The notes beneath the pieces are model-generated. The model made no database searches. It was not told where the DNA came from and worked only from the letters and a program-made list of their open reading frames with translations. From an uncultured bacterium (GTDB lineage Bacteria > Elusimicrobiota > Elusimicrobia > Elusimicrobiales > Elusimicrobiaceae): a stretch of 64,000 nt of DNA. Below are positions 56,318 to 64,000 of this stretch, piece after piece. The position numbers were made by a program, and so were the translations under genes. Within the stretch, counting starts at the first letter, position 1, and each line of letters starts with the position of its first letter. The stretch covers positions 186,001 to 250,000 of the forward strand of contig CASEVY010000010.1 of NCBI GenBank assembly GCA_949291515.1. Reading direction: 5' to 3'.

Positions 56318-57435
56318 GCGAGATGCCGTTTTTGCGGCCCACATATGCGGGTATAAATTTGAGGGCATTGTCGGACAATTTGGGCAAGGCGCGCCGCGAG
56401 CTTGAGGCGCGCGGTCGTGGCGACTGTAAGATATTGCTGCTTGTAAAGGCGAACGCCTACGGGCACGGCGCCGCGTTGATAGCTTGCTATGCGCAGACGG
56501 AGAAACTTTGCGATGCTTTCGGAGTAGCCTCCATAGAAGAAGGCATAGAGTTAAGGCAAAACGGTATAGTCTTGCCGATATTGGTTCTTGGGAGCATTTT
56601 CCCTTTTGATTGTTTCGAATACGGTTTAAGATACGGTCTTTCTTTGACGGTGGCGAGCGTAAGGGCGGCGAAATATATAGCCGAACTGGCCGAGAAGTTA
56701 AAGATAAAAGCCAAATGCCACGTTAAGCAGGAAACGGGTATGGGCAGGATAGGCAGCCGCCGTCCCGCGGCCTTGGAAATACTTAGGATATTAAACAAGA
56801 GCGAGTATGTGAAAGTGGAGGGGGTATTCAGCCATTTTTCCAGCGCGGACGAGAGCGAGCAATATACTCAAATGCAGCTTGGCTATTTTAAGGATTTGTT
56901 GTCCGAGGCTTGCGCCGAAGGTTTGGAAACGGGTTTGGCGCATATATCGGCCAGCAGCGGTTTTATGAACTATAAAGACGCCTGCTTTGATATGGTAAGA
57001 CTGGGCCATTTGGCTTACGGTTTGGAAGATGGGTATAAGCCGGTATTGTCGCTTAAATCGAAAATAGTTTTTATAAAGGACGTACGGGAAGGCGCGTGTA
57101 TAAGTTACGGGCGCACATTTAAATGCGCGCGTCCTTCCAAGATAGCGACCATACCTTTAGGCTACGGCGACGGTTACCACAGGGTGCTTTCAAATAAGGC
57201 CGAGGTTTTGATAGAGGGGCGGCGCTGTCCGCTGATAGGCAATATAACTATGGATATGTTAATGGCCGATATTACGGAACTGGGCGATATAGCAGTAGGA
57301 AGCGAGGCGGTATTTATCGGGCGGCAAGGCGGCGCGGAAATAAAGGCGCGCGATGTTGCGGCTTTAGCCGGTACGATAGATTATGAGATTTTGACGGGCC
57401 TTACGGCAAGGGTTCCGCGCAGGGTGGAAGATTAA
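56314..57435 (+). CDS. alr: Alanine racemase
   Basis: 373 residues, PLP enzyme. 'CKILLLVKANAYGHGAALIA' contains the PLP-binding Lys, 'HVKQETGMGRIGSRR', 'HISASSGFMNYKDACFDMVR' and the catalytic Tyr region 'CISYGRTFKCARPSKIATIP' with 'LGYGDGYHRVLSNKAEVLIE'. Supplies D-Ala for ddl. Start ATG overlaps dnaB. The stop overlaps the mlaE start (TAATG). Confidence 0.95.
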   Translation: MSEMPFLRPTYAGINLRALSDNLGKARRELEARGRGDCKILLLVKANAYGHGAALIACYAQTEKLCDAFGVASIEEGIELRQNGIVLPILVLGSIFPFDCFEYGLRYGLSLTVASVRAAKYIAELAEKLKIKAKCHVKQETGMGRIGSRRPAALEILRILNKSEYVKVEGVFSHFSSADESEQYTQMQLGYFKDLLSEACAEGLETGLAHISASSGFMNYKDACFDMVRLGHLAYGLEDGYKPVLSLKSKIVFIKDVREGACISYGRTFKCARPSKIATIPLGYGDGYHRVLSNKAEVLIEGRRCPLIGNITMDMLMADITELGDIAVGSEAVFIGRQGGAEIKARDVAALAGTIDYEILTGLTARVPRRVED

Positions 57436-58211
57436 TGTTCAAGGGTTTGGGCAGGTTAATAATAAGGGGATTGACGCAGATCGGCCAGGCTTCGAGCATG
57501 GTGTATTCGTGCTTGTTTTGGCTTGTGAAATCGCCTTTGGAATTTAACCAAACTATGCAGCAGACGGTAAAGATAGGGGTGGAGTCTATGGTAGTAGCCA
57601 CATTGACGAGCCTTTTTACCGGAATGGTATTGGCCTTGCAGGCGGGTACCACTATGCAGAGCATATTAAGCGAACCTATATATATAGGTACTTTGGTGGG
57701 CTTTGCTCTGGTAAGAGAGTTGGGGCCGGTATTGACGGCGTTTGTCGTGGCGGGGCGTGCGGGCGCGGCGGTAACTGCGGAGATAGGCACCATGCGCGTG
57801 ACCGAGCAGATAGACGCTCTGCATACCTTGGGCACCGATCCGATAAGGTATCTTGTGATACCGCGCCTTATAGCTTTTACTTTGTCCATACCGATACTTA
57901 CATTATTTGCCAACGTTACGGGAATGTTCGGCGGTTTTTTGGTCAGCGTATACAGTTTGGGGGTGCCTTCCAATACTTATGTCGAGGACATAACGACCTT
58001 TATCGGCGTGGACGATTTAATGCACGGTTTTATAAAGTCGATATTTTTTGCTTTTATGATAGGCGTCGTATGCTGTTACAGAGGGCTCTACACCAGGGGC
58101 GGTGCGGAAGGGGTCGGCAAGTCGACCACGAAGGCCGTGGTAACGAGTATGGTGCTGATATTGGTATTGGATTATTTCCTTACGGCGATATTAAATTCTT
58201 TGGGTATATAA
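57435..58211 (+). CDS. mlaE: MlaE-type ABC transporter permease
   Basis: 258 residues with five to six membrane helices. 'TLTSLFTGMVLALQAGTTMQ', 'LVGFALVRELGPVLTAFVVA', 'GRAGAAVTAEIGTMRVTEQI' and 'DALHTLGTDPIRYLVIPRLI' are the MlaE/YrbE signature. Permease of the phospholipid transport system linking inner and outer membrane. Start overlaps the alr stop, and it ends immediately before mlaF. Confidence 0.95.
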   Translation: MFKGLGRLIIRGLTQIGQASSMVYSCLFWLVKSPLEFNQTMQQTVKIGVESMVVATLTSLFTGMVLALQAGTTMQSILSEPIYIGTLVGFALVRELGPVLTAFVVAGRAGAAVTAEIGTMRVTEQIDALHTLGTDPIRYLVIPRLIAFTLSIPILTLFANVTGMFGGFLVSVYSLGVPSNTYVEDITTFIGVDDLMHGFIKSIFFAFMIGVVCCYRGLYTRGGAEGVGKSTTKAVVTSMVLILVLDYFLTAILNSLGI

Positions 58212-58970
58212 ATGATAGAGATAAAAGAACTTCGCAAAAGTTTTGGCGACAAGCATATACTTAGAGGCGTGAACCTGAATATAAAAGAGGGAGAGGTTAC
58301 CACAATAATCGGGGGCAGCGGCACGGGCAAAAGCACTTTAATCAAGTGTATAATCCGTCTGCTGGAACCGGAAAGCGGCTCTATCGTGGTAAACGGGGAA
58401 GACATTACCCATATAAAGAGCGAGATGGCCTTGGCGAAAGTGAGGCGGAACTTCGGATATCTGTTTCAGGAGGGCGCGCTGTTCGACTCTTTGACGGTGG
58501 GCGAGAACGTCACTTTTGGCCTTAAATATCTTACCGATGCCCCCAAATCGGAATACGCCAAAATCGCGAAAGAGAAATTGGCCTTGGTGGGGCTTAAAGA
58601 TATAGAGCATTTAAAGCCGTCGGAACTTTCGGGCGGAATGAAGAAGAGGGTATCTTTGGCGCGCGTGTTGGCCACGGAGCCGAAAGTTATTTTGTATGAC
58701 GAGCCGACCAGCGGGCTAGACCCGATAATGTCGGAGATAATAAGCGAGCTCATTTTGGGTTTGAAAAAGAAGCTGGGTGTAACGTCGATAGTGATAACGC
58801 ACGATATGAAATCGGCCTTTGAAATATCCGACACTATGGCGATGCTCTATGAAGGGCACGTGGAACTTGCCGCCGGCGTAAAAGAATTTAAGAAGAGCAA
58901 TAATCCTTACGTAAAGCAATTTATAGAAGGCAGCAGTAAAGGGCCGATACAAATGCAGATAAGGAATTGA
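58212..58970 (+). CDS. mlaF: MlaF-type ABC transporter ATP-binding protein
   Basis: 252 residues. Walker A 'TTIIGGSGTGKSTLIKCIIR', Q-loop 'FGYLFQEGALFDSLTVGENV' (the 'FQ.GALFDSLTV' sequence is typical of MlaF), ABC signature 'LSGGMKKRVSLARVL', Walker B 'VILYDEPTSGLDPIMSE' and 'SIVITHDMKSAFEISDTMAM'. Energises MlaE. ATG directly after the mlaE stop. Confidence 0.95.
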   Translation: MIEIKELRKSFGDKHILRGVNLNIKEGEVTTIIGGSGTGKSTLIKCIIRLLEPESGSIVVNGEDITHIKSEMALAKVRRNFGYLFQEGALFDSLTVGENVTFGLKYLTDAPKSEYAKIAKEKLALVGLKDIEHLKPSELSGGMKKRVSLARVLATEPKVILYDEPTSGLDPIMSEIISELILGLKKKLGVTSIVITHDMKSAFEISDTMAMLYEGHVELAAGVKEFKKSNNPYVKQFIEGSSKGPIQMQIRN

Positions 58971-59006
58971 CGGGTAATAAACTAGTATAAAAGGTATAAT
59001 GGATAT

Positions 59007-60293
59007 ATGACATCGGAAACAAAAGTAGGCCTGTTTACATTTTTCGGATTGGCGCTGTTGGGCTTTTCCATATTTATGCTTGGCAATTTTACGGTATCGA
59101 AGGGTTTTGACATCAACGTATATTTTAAGAACGTATCGGGATTGCCGGCCAAGTCGGTGGTAAGATTAAACGGCGTTGAAGTCGGTAAAGTTAAGGAGCT
59201 GCGCATAGACGGTGCGCGGGTCTTGGCGGTGGTGCGGATAAACGAAGGCGTTATTATATATAAGGATTCGCGCTTTGCCATAGCGGCTACCAGTTTAATC
59301 GGCACCAATTATTTGCAGATAGACCAAGGCACGCCGGCAAGCGGGATATTGGAAGCGGGCGACAGCGTTGAGGGTTTGAGCCTTCCTTCCGTAACTGATA
59401 TGGTGGCCGATACGATGTCTACGATAAACAATTTGGCCTCCAGCATAGCCGATAACGGCAAATTCGCGAGCGATTTAAGCGCGACTTTGGAAAATTTGAG
59501 AATGCTTTCGGGCAACTTAAACGAGCTGGTCTTTTCTTTAAGGCCGTATTTGTCGTCTTCTATGCAGGACGTAAGCGAACTGACGAAAGCCTCCAAACAG
59601 CTTATGGATAAGCTGGATTCGGGCGACGGCCTTTTTACCGCCTTGGTGGAAGATAAACAGATGAAAGAGGACGTGCAAAGCACCTTGGCCAATGTCAGGC
59701 AGGTGAGCGAGGACGCCAAGAAGTTTATCGGCCAAATGGCGCAGTTTAGAATATTCTGGGAATATGACGCGCGTTACCAGCCCGACGGCAATTTGACGGA
59801 ATCGGACTTGGCGATAAAATTTGTCCCGGCCAACGGGTTCTCTTATTACAGATTCGGCATATCGGATATGGGCAACAGGGACAATGCGCCCAAGAACGAT
59901 AAGGATTTCAGGGGCAAGCCCAATCAGATAGACGCGCGTTTGGGCCTGTACAACAAATGGGCTGACTTGCAAGTCGGTTTGATAAGGGGCGCGGGCGGCG
60001 GAGTGCTTTCCTTGAGGCCTTTCTATAAAGCTGAGGCTTTGCCTTTAAAGACCTTCAGCGTATACGGCGAGGGCACCGATTTCGGACGCAACCGCGTGAT
60101 AAACAATAAACTTTTCGACAAGCCTAAAGTGGCGGTAGGCGCCAGGACGATGATAACCAAGAACGTAGGCGTCGGCATAAGATACAACGAACTTATGGAA
60201 AAGGAAGCCCGCGCGGTGCAAATTACGGGTAATTTGTCCTTTGAAGACAAAGAGCTTGCGTCGCTTTTGGGTATAGCCAAACTGGCGAACTGA
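59007..60293 (+). CDS. mlaD: MCE (MlaD-like) protein with beta-rich C-terminal domain
   Basis: 428 residues against about 180 for E. coli MlaD. N-terminal membrane helix (about 8-28, 'GLFTFFGLALLGFSIFMLGN'), one MCE domain (about 36-120, 'NVYFKNVSGLPAKSVVRLNG', 'RFAIAATSLIGTNYLQIDQG'), a helical/coiled section (about 125-245), and a C-terminal segment (about 250-428) of alternating polar and aromatic residues with repeated 'FGISDMGNRDNAP', 'DARLGLYNKWADLQVGLIRG', 'VGARTMITKNVGVGIRYNEL', which looks like amphipathic beta strands. This suggests a periplasm-spanning helix and an outer-membrane-type or beta-sandwich domain. Gap of 36 bp after mlaF, with TATAAT at 58995-59000 just before the ATG and only AAAGG as a distant ribosome site. 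Confidence 0.88.
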   Translation: MTSETKVGLFTFFGLALLGFSIFMLGNFTVSKGFDINVYFKNVSGLPAKSVVRLNGVEVGKVKELRIDGARVLAVVRINEGVIIYKDSRFAIAATSLIGTNYLQIDQGTPASGILEAGDSVEGLSLPSVTDMVADTMSTINNLASSIADNGKFASDLSATLENLRMLSGNLNELVFSLRPYLSSSMQDVSELTKASKQLMDKLDSGDGLFTALVEDKQMKEDVQSTLANVRQVSEDAKKFIGQMAQFRIFWEYDARYQPDGNLTESDLAIKFVPANGFSYYRFGISDMGNRDNAPKNDKDFRGKPNQIDARLGLYNKWADLQVGLIRGAGGGVLSLRPFYKAEALPLKTFSVYGEGTDFGRNRVINNKLFDKPKVAVGARTMITKNVGVGIRYNELMEKEARAVQITGNLSFEDKELASLLGIAKLAN

Positions 60294-60294
60294 T

Positions 60295-61650
60295 ATGAAA
60301 TTTAAAACTGTCTACACTTGCCAAAAATGCGGGTTTACTTCTGCCAAATGGCTGGGCCAATGCCCGGATTGCTCCGCGTGGAACACTATGACGGAAGAAG
60401 TTGTACAGGAAGAGAGCAAATCGGCAAAGGTAGAGCGCAAGTCTTTTACGGATTTTTCTTCCGAGATGACAAAACTCAAAGACGCCCAAAGCCTGGAACT
60501 GGCCCGCATACCCACGGGTATAAAGGAGTTTGACCGTCTTACCAGCGGCGGCTTGGTGGAGGGGCAGATTATACTTTTGGCGGGCGCGCCCGGTATAGGC
60601 AAAAGCACTTTAATGCTTCAGCTGGCGGGCAGTTTGGCGCGCGAAAGGGCGGTTTTATATGTTTCGGGCGAGGAGTCTTCCTCTCAGATAGCGGGGCGGG
60701 CCGCACGATTAAAAGTGCAGGACGACAATATTACGCTGCTTTCGGAAACCAATATCGAAAATATCATCAATGCAGCCAAAACCGCCAAGCCGCAGGTACT
60801 TATAATAGATTCCATTCAGACGATATACCACCCTCAGTTCAATTCTTCGGCGGGTACTATAGCGCAAGTAAGGGAATGCGCTGGCGAGATACTCAGATAC
60901 GCCAAACCCAAAGGGATAATAGTATTCATTTTGGGGCACGTGACCAAAGACGGCGCTTTGGCGGGCCCGAAAGTATTGGAGCATATGGTCGATACGGTTT
61001 TGTATTTCGATACGGAGCGCGACAATATTTTAAGAATGTTGAGGGCGCACAAAAACAGATTTGGCGCCACTTCGGAAACGGCTTTGTTTAAGATGGGCTC
61101 TTTGGGGTTGGAAGACGTGGAAGACGCCAGCGCCTATTTTTCGCAGACTTCAAGAACAAAAGCGATGACGGGCCGCGCGTTCAGCGTGGCAACGGAAGGC
61201 ACAAGGCCGATCCTTACGGAAGTGCAGGCCTTGGTCAGCCCGACTCATTATCCCTTCCCAAGACGCATAGCTACGGGTATAGACTTAAACAGATGCCAAA
61301 TGCTCTTGGCCGCTTTGGAAAAGCACGTAAACGTCAATTTGGAAAACAGGGACGTCTACATCAGCTTGGCGGGCGGTGCAAAAATATCGGATCCGGCTTT
61401 GGATATGGCGGTTTGCGCCGCAGTAATAAGTTCGGCGCGTGATAAAGCGCTGGAGGGTACAAGCGTATTTATGGGAGAAATAGGCATATTGGGGCAGGCC
61501 GCGCCCGCTTATATGATGGACAGGCGCATAGAAGAAGCTCTTCGCTTGGGAATGAAGAAGATTTTTGTCCCGCCGATGAGGGAAAAAACAGCCAAGGGCG
61601 GGCTTGTGTATATTGAGGATTTGTATTCTCTATCTCTGCAAATAAAGTAA
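60295..61650 (+). CDS. radA: DNA repair protein RadA
   Basis: 451 residues. N-terminal zinc finger 'YTCQKCGFTSAKWLGQCPDC', Walker A 'ILLAGAPGIGKSTLMLQLAG', the RadA motif 'LRAHKNRFGATSETALFKMG' and a C-terminal Lon-like domain ('NLENRDVYISLAGGAKISDP'). Acts in recombination branch migration. It starts two bases after mlaD. Confidence 0.96.
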   Translation: MKFKTVYTCQKCGFTSAKWLGQCPDCSAWNTMTEEVVQEESKSAKVERKSFTDFSSEMTKLKDAQSLELARIPTGIKEFDRLTSGGLVEGQIILLAGAPGIGKSTLMLQLAGSLARERAVLYVSGEESSSQIAGRAARLKVQDDNITLLSETNIENIINAAKTAKPQVLIIDSIQTIYHPQFNSSAGTIAQVRECAGEILRYAKPKGIIVFILGHVTKDGALAGPKVLEHMVDTVLYFDTERDNILRMLRAHKNRFGATSETALFKMGSLGLEDVEDASAYFSQTSRTKAMTGRAFSVATEGTRPILTEVQALVSPTHYPFPRRIATGIDLNRCQMLLAALEKHVNVNLENRDVYISLAGGAKISDPALDMAVCAAVISSARDKALEGTSVFMGEIGILGQAAPAYMMDRRIEEALRLGMKKIFVPPMREKTAKGGLVYIEDLYSLSLQIK

Positions 61651-61843
61651 AAGGGCGAAACGCGTTTTCCCTTTTATGATTCTTACCCGAAACAAAAACA
61701 CATCTTGCGGGGCGCAAAAAGCCCGAGCTTTAATCGTTATAGACGAAAAGCGGTCTAAAAAATAGTAGAATATAGGTGTATACCCTTACGGCTTATAGAG
61801 AGGGGCCGTAAAGGGGATTTAAACTCTCTAAGGAGATAAATTT

Positions 61844-62797
61844 ATGCCGGTGTGGATATTTAGGGTGTCGGCTTTGGTCGGCTGCCCGTTCCTGATGTAC
61901 GCATTGATATCCAAAGACGCACACAGCGTATTTATGGGATTTCTGTGCGGAGTAATATTGGTGTGTGCCGAATATTTCTTAAGGAGCTTGAGGTTCTTGA
62001 GCATAATGATAGGGATATTCGGGGCTTTGGTCGGTTTTATTTTGTATATGCTTATGGACTACAGCGTATACCGAATGAATGTCCCCGACATTATAGACTT
62101 TTGGACCAAGTACCACAGCGTTTTTGCCGGGGTTCTTACTGTATTGGGCGGTTTCTTAAGCATAATACGCGCTACGGAGCTTGAAGGTCTGGCCAAAAAA
62201 GGGCGCCATATCAAGATAGTGGATATGAGCGCTTTGATAGACGGGCGCATAGTGGATTTGTGCGAGACGGGCTTTTTGAGCGGTACGATAGTGATACCTC
62301 AGTTTGTGCTGGAAAAGTTAAATGCGGTATCCTCTTCCAAAGATCCTTTGCAGAAAGCCAAGGGGCGCAGAGGCTTGGATATAATAACCCGCCTTAAAGA
62401 ACTGAATACCGTCCCCGTAAAAGTTACCACTAAGACTGCGCAGGGCGCCAGCACGCCGGAGAAACTCGTCTTTTTGGCTAAATATTTCAGGGGCGAGATA
62501 GTTACCATAGATTTTAACGTAAACAAAGAGGCGGTTATAGACAATATACCCGTACTTAACATTTGTGATTTGACCACCGCTTTAAAGCCGGTGGTATTGC
62601 CCGGCGAGAATATGTCGCTTTTCGTAATGAAAGAAGGCAAAGAGAAGGAACAGGGCATAGCCTACTTGGACGACGGCACAATGGTTGTAGTGGAAGACGG
62701 CCGCAAATGGATAGGCAAGCGAGCGGAAGTGGCGGTATATTCGATATTGCAGACGTCCGCGGGCAGAATGATATTTGCCAAGATAAAGCAGAACTGA
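61844..62797 (+). CDS. Membrane PIN/TRAM domain protein (YacL-like)
   Basis: 317 residues: three to four N-terminal membrane helices (1-110), a PIN nuclease-like domain (about 125-240, 'IKIVDMSALIDGRIVDLCET', 'IVIPQFVLEKLNAVSSSKDP', 'VTIDFNVNKEAVID' with conserved acids), and a C-terminal TRAM domain (about 255-317, RNA-binding fold). AAGGAG ribosome-binding site. The 193-bp upstream gap contains a hairpin-capable sequence CCCTTACGGC / GCCGTAAAGGG (61783-61816) but no clear promoter. The gene is the first of a short operon with ispD and ispF, a conserved order. Confidence 0.9.
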   Translation: MPVWIFRVSALVGCPFLMYALISKDAHSVFMGFLCGVILVCAEYFLRSLRFLSIMIGIFGALVGFILYMLMDYSVYRMNVPDIIDFWTKYHSVFAGVLTVLGGFLSIIRATELEGLAKKGRHIKIVDMSALIDGRIVDLCETGFLSGTIVIPQFVLEKLNAVSSSKDPLQKAKGRRGLDIITRLKELNTVPVKVTTKTAQGASTPEKLVFLAKYFRGEIVTIDFNVNKEAVIDNIPVLNICDLTTALKPVVLPGENMSLFVMKEGKEKEQGIAYLDDGTMVVVEDGRKWIGKRAEVAVYSILQTSAGRMIFAKIKQN

Positions 62798-62798
62798 T

Positions 62799-63455
62799 AT
62801 GAAGACTATTGCGGCGCTTATTTTAGCCGGCGGACAGGGCAGCCGAATGGGCAGGCCCAAACAGATGCTGAAGATAAGCGGCAAGGCGGTATTGGTGCGC
62901 AGTATAGAGGCATTTAAAGCCTCTAAATCGGTAAACAAGATTATAGTGGTTACTACGCCGGAAAATTTTAAAGAGGTGTCGGCCTTATTGCCCGATATAT
63001 CTTATGCGCCGGCGGGATCAAGCAGAATAGAATCTTTGCAGAACGGCCTTGCGGCGTTGGGTGCGGCCGATTTGATAGCGGTGCACGACGGCGCCAGACC
63101 GCTGGTAAAGACGGAATATATAGATAACTGCCTTGCCGAGGCCGAAAAGTACGGCGCGGCCGTTTTATGCGTGCCGGTAAAGGACACCATAAAGCAGGTA
63201 AAAGACGGTTTTATAGAACGCACTTTGGACAGGAACGTCCTTTGGGCGGCGCAAACGCCGCAGTGCTATAAATGGGCACTGCTTAAAGAAGCGATGGAGA
63301 AATACGGCTCCTTGAAAGACGCCACCGACGAATCCCAACTGGTGGAAAAACTTGGGGTAAAAGTGCGGGCGGTAAAATCGGGCTATGAGAATTTAAAAAT
63401 AACTACACCCGAAGATTTGACAATGGCAGAGGCATTATTATGCAAACAAGAGTAA
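62799..63455 (+). CDS. ispD: 2-C-methyl-D-erythritol 4-phosphate cytidylyltransferase
   Basis: 218 residues. 'AALILAGGQGSRMGRPKQML' nucleotidyltransferase signature, 'LIAVHDGARPLVKTEYIDNC' and 'VLWAAQTPQCYKWALLKEAM', then 'ATDESQLVEKLGVKVRAVKS'. Third step of the MEP isoprenoid pathway. It starts one base after the PIN/TRAM stop and overlaps ispF by 16 bases. Confidence 0.95.
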   Translation: MKTIAALILAGGQGSRMGRPKQMLKISGKAVLVRSIEAFKASKSVNKIIVVTTPENFKEVSALLPDISYAPAGSSRIESLQNGLAALGAADLIAVHDGARPLVKTEYIDNCLAEAEKYGAAVLCVPVKDTIKQVKDGFIERTLDRNVLWAAQTPQCYKWALLKEAMEKYGSLKDATDESQLVEKLGVKVRAVKSGYENLKITTPEDLTMAEALLCKQE

Positions 63456-63928
63456 AAGTGGGATTTGGTTTTGACATACACAGATTGGTCGAAGGCCGCA
63501 AATTGATAATGGGCGGCATTGAAATCAAACATAGTAAAGGCCTTTTGGGGCACAGCGACGGCGATGTGGTGCTCCATGCGGTATGCGACGCGGCGTTGGG
63601 CGCGGTGGCCGCGGGCGAGATAGGAGTATTCTATCCGCCGACGGATATATCCATAGCGGGCATTTCAAGCGTGGTTATAGCGCAGAGAGTTATCGAAGTG
63701 CTTAAAGAGAAGAAAGCCGATATAACCCATATGGATATTACGGTAGTGGCCGAAGAGCCTAAAATGCGTGTCCATTACGACTCGATCAGGAAATCTCTTG
63801 ACGGGATTTTCGGCATCGGGCTGGATAATATCAGTTTTAAAGCCAAGAGCCACGAAGGCCTTGGAGAAATAGGCCGCGGCGAGGCTATCGCCTGCTACGC
63901 GGCGGTAACGGTAAACTTAAGGAGCTAA
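63440..63928 (+). CDS. ispF: 2-C-methyl-D-erythritol 2,4-cyclodiphosphate synthase
   Basis: 162 residues. 'VGFGFDIHRLVEGRKLIMGG' with the metal-binding D-x-H, 'GLLGHSDGDVVLHAVCDAAL' and 'FKAKSHEGLGEIGRGEAIAC'. Forms the cyclic diphosphate intermediate. ATG 63440 lies inside the 3' end of ispD; a short reading overlap suggests coupled translation. Confidence 0.95.
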   Translation: MQTRVKVGFGFDIHRLVEGRKLIMGGIEIKHSKGLLGHSDGDVVLHAVCDAALGAVAAGEIGVFYPPTDISIAGISSVVIAQRVIEVLKEKKADITHMDITVVAEEPKMRVHYDSIRKSLDGIFGIGLDNISFKAKSHEGLGEIGRGEAIACYAAVTVNLRS

Positions 63929-63934
63929 GAAAAA

Positions 63935-64000
63935 ATGAGCAAGACAATACTTTCCATACTCTGCGCGACGGTGCTTTTGGGCGCGTGTACGAGTTATAAT
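63935..64000 (+). CDS. Start of a lipoprotein gene, cut by the window end
   Basis: 22 codons are visible: MSKTILSILCATVLLGAC then TSYN. This is a lipoprotein signal peptide with lipobox L-G-A-C18. GGAG lies ten bases before the ATG. The rest of the gene and its function are outside the window. It follows ispF by six bases and may share its transcript. Confidence 0.75.
   Translation, partial: MSKTILSILCATVLLGACTSYN

Noticed and set aside
1-64000. CRISPR array, insertion sequence or prophage
   Set aside because: No regular direct-repeat array, transposase, integrase or phage structural gene was seen on either strand.

Overview
The window is a dense bacterial chromosome segment from a Gram-negative (diderm) anaerobe. 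Diderm character follows from an LptE homologue, an MlaE/MlaF/MCE lipid transporter, several lipoproteins and signal-peptide proteins. A fermentative, probably gut-dwelling lifestyle follows from butyrate kinase plus phosphotransbutyrylase, an acyl-CoA dehydrogenase with EtfB and a ferredoxin-fused EtfA, and an Fe-S cysteine-desulfidase-like enzyme. Prepilin-type N-termini on Cys-rich secreted proteins and the overall gene style make Elusimicrobiota (Elusimicrobium-like) my best guess; this is inference, not a database result.

Layout. 0-2 kb: end of lptE, holA, rpsT, tRNA-Arg(CCU). 2-6 kb: a 50-residue lipoprotein, a TPR protein and yajQ on the minus strand, then a nucleoside transporter. 6-15.3 kb: lpdA (minus), then radC, a CyuA-like protein, trmJ-like, an acidic envelope protein, buk, ptb, an M23 peptidase, a P-loop protein and a SEC-C protein. 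15.3-22 kb: two Cys-rich surface-protein cassettes flanking a minus-strand acd-etfB-etfA operon. 22-25.3 kb (minus): BI-1 family protein, tRNA-Gln, spoVG, ispE, a MORN-repeat protein. 25.3-34.4 kb (plus): trxA, polA-coaE-rho, rpmE, prfA-prmC-murA. 34.4-35.4 kb: third Cys-rich cassette. 35.4-51 kb: folC, a 1706-residue coiled-coil protein, ddl, rlmN, a lipoprotein, queC, a sensor kinase, an exonuclease, gpmI, many coupled by ATGA or TAATG overlaps. 51-64 kb: a secreted metzincin-like protein, rpsF-ssb-rpsR-rplI, dnaB-alr-mlaEFD-radA, a PIN/TRAM protein, ispD-ispF and the start of a lipoprotein.

The most interesting signal is a repeated promoter-like element: TTGACTG, then 12 or 13 T, then GATAAATT, placed 90-105 bp upstream of three scattered Cys-rich exported proteins. 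The homopolymer lies between the putative -35 and -10 boxes, where slippage would change their spacing. This is the architecture of phase-variable promoters. Two of the three cassettes also share the same signal-peptide/N-terminal motif and a 38-bp identical terminator block, and the third swaps the signal peptide for a type IV prepilin leader. Other points of note are a probable structured leader ahead of rpsF, an MCE protein with a beta-rich C-terminal domain, an exonuclease-dead DNA polymerase I and the giant coiled-coil protein.
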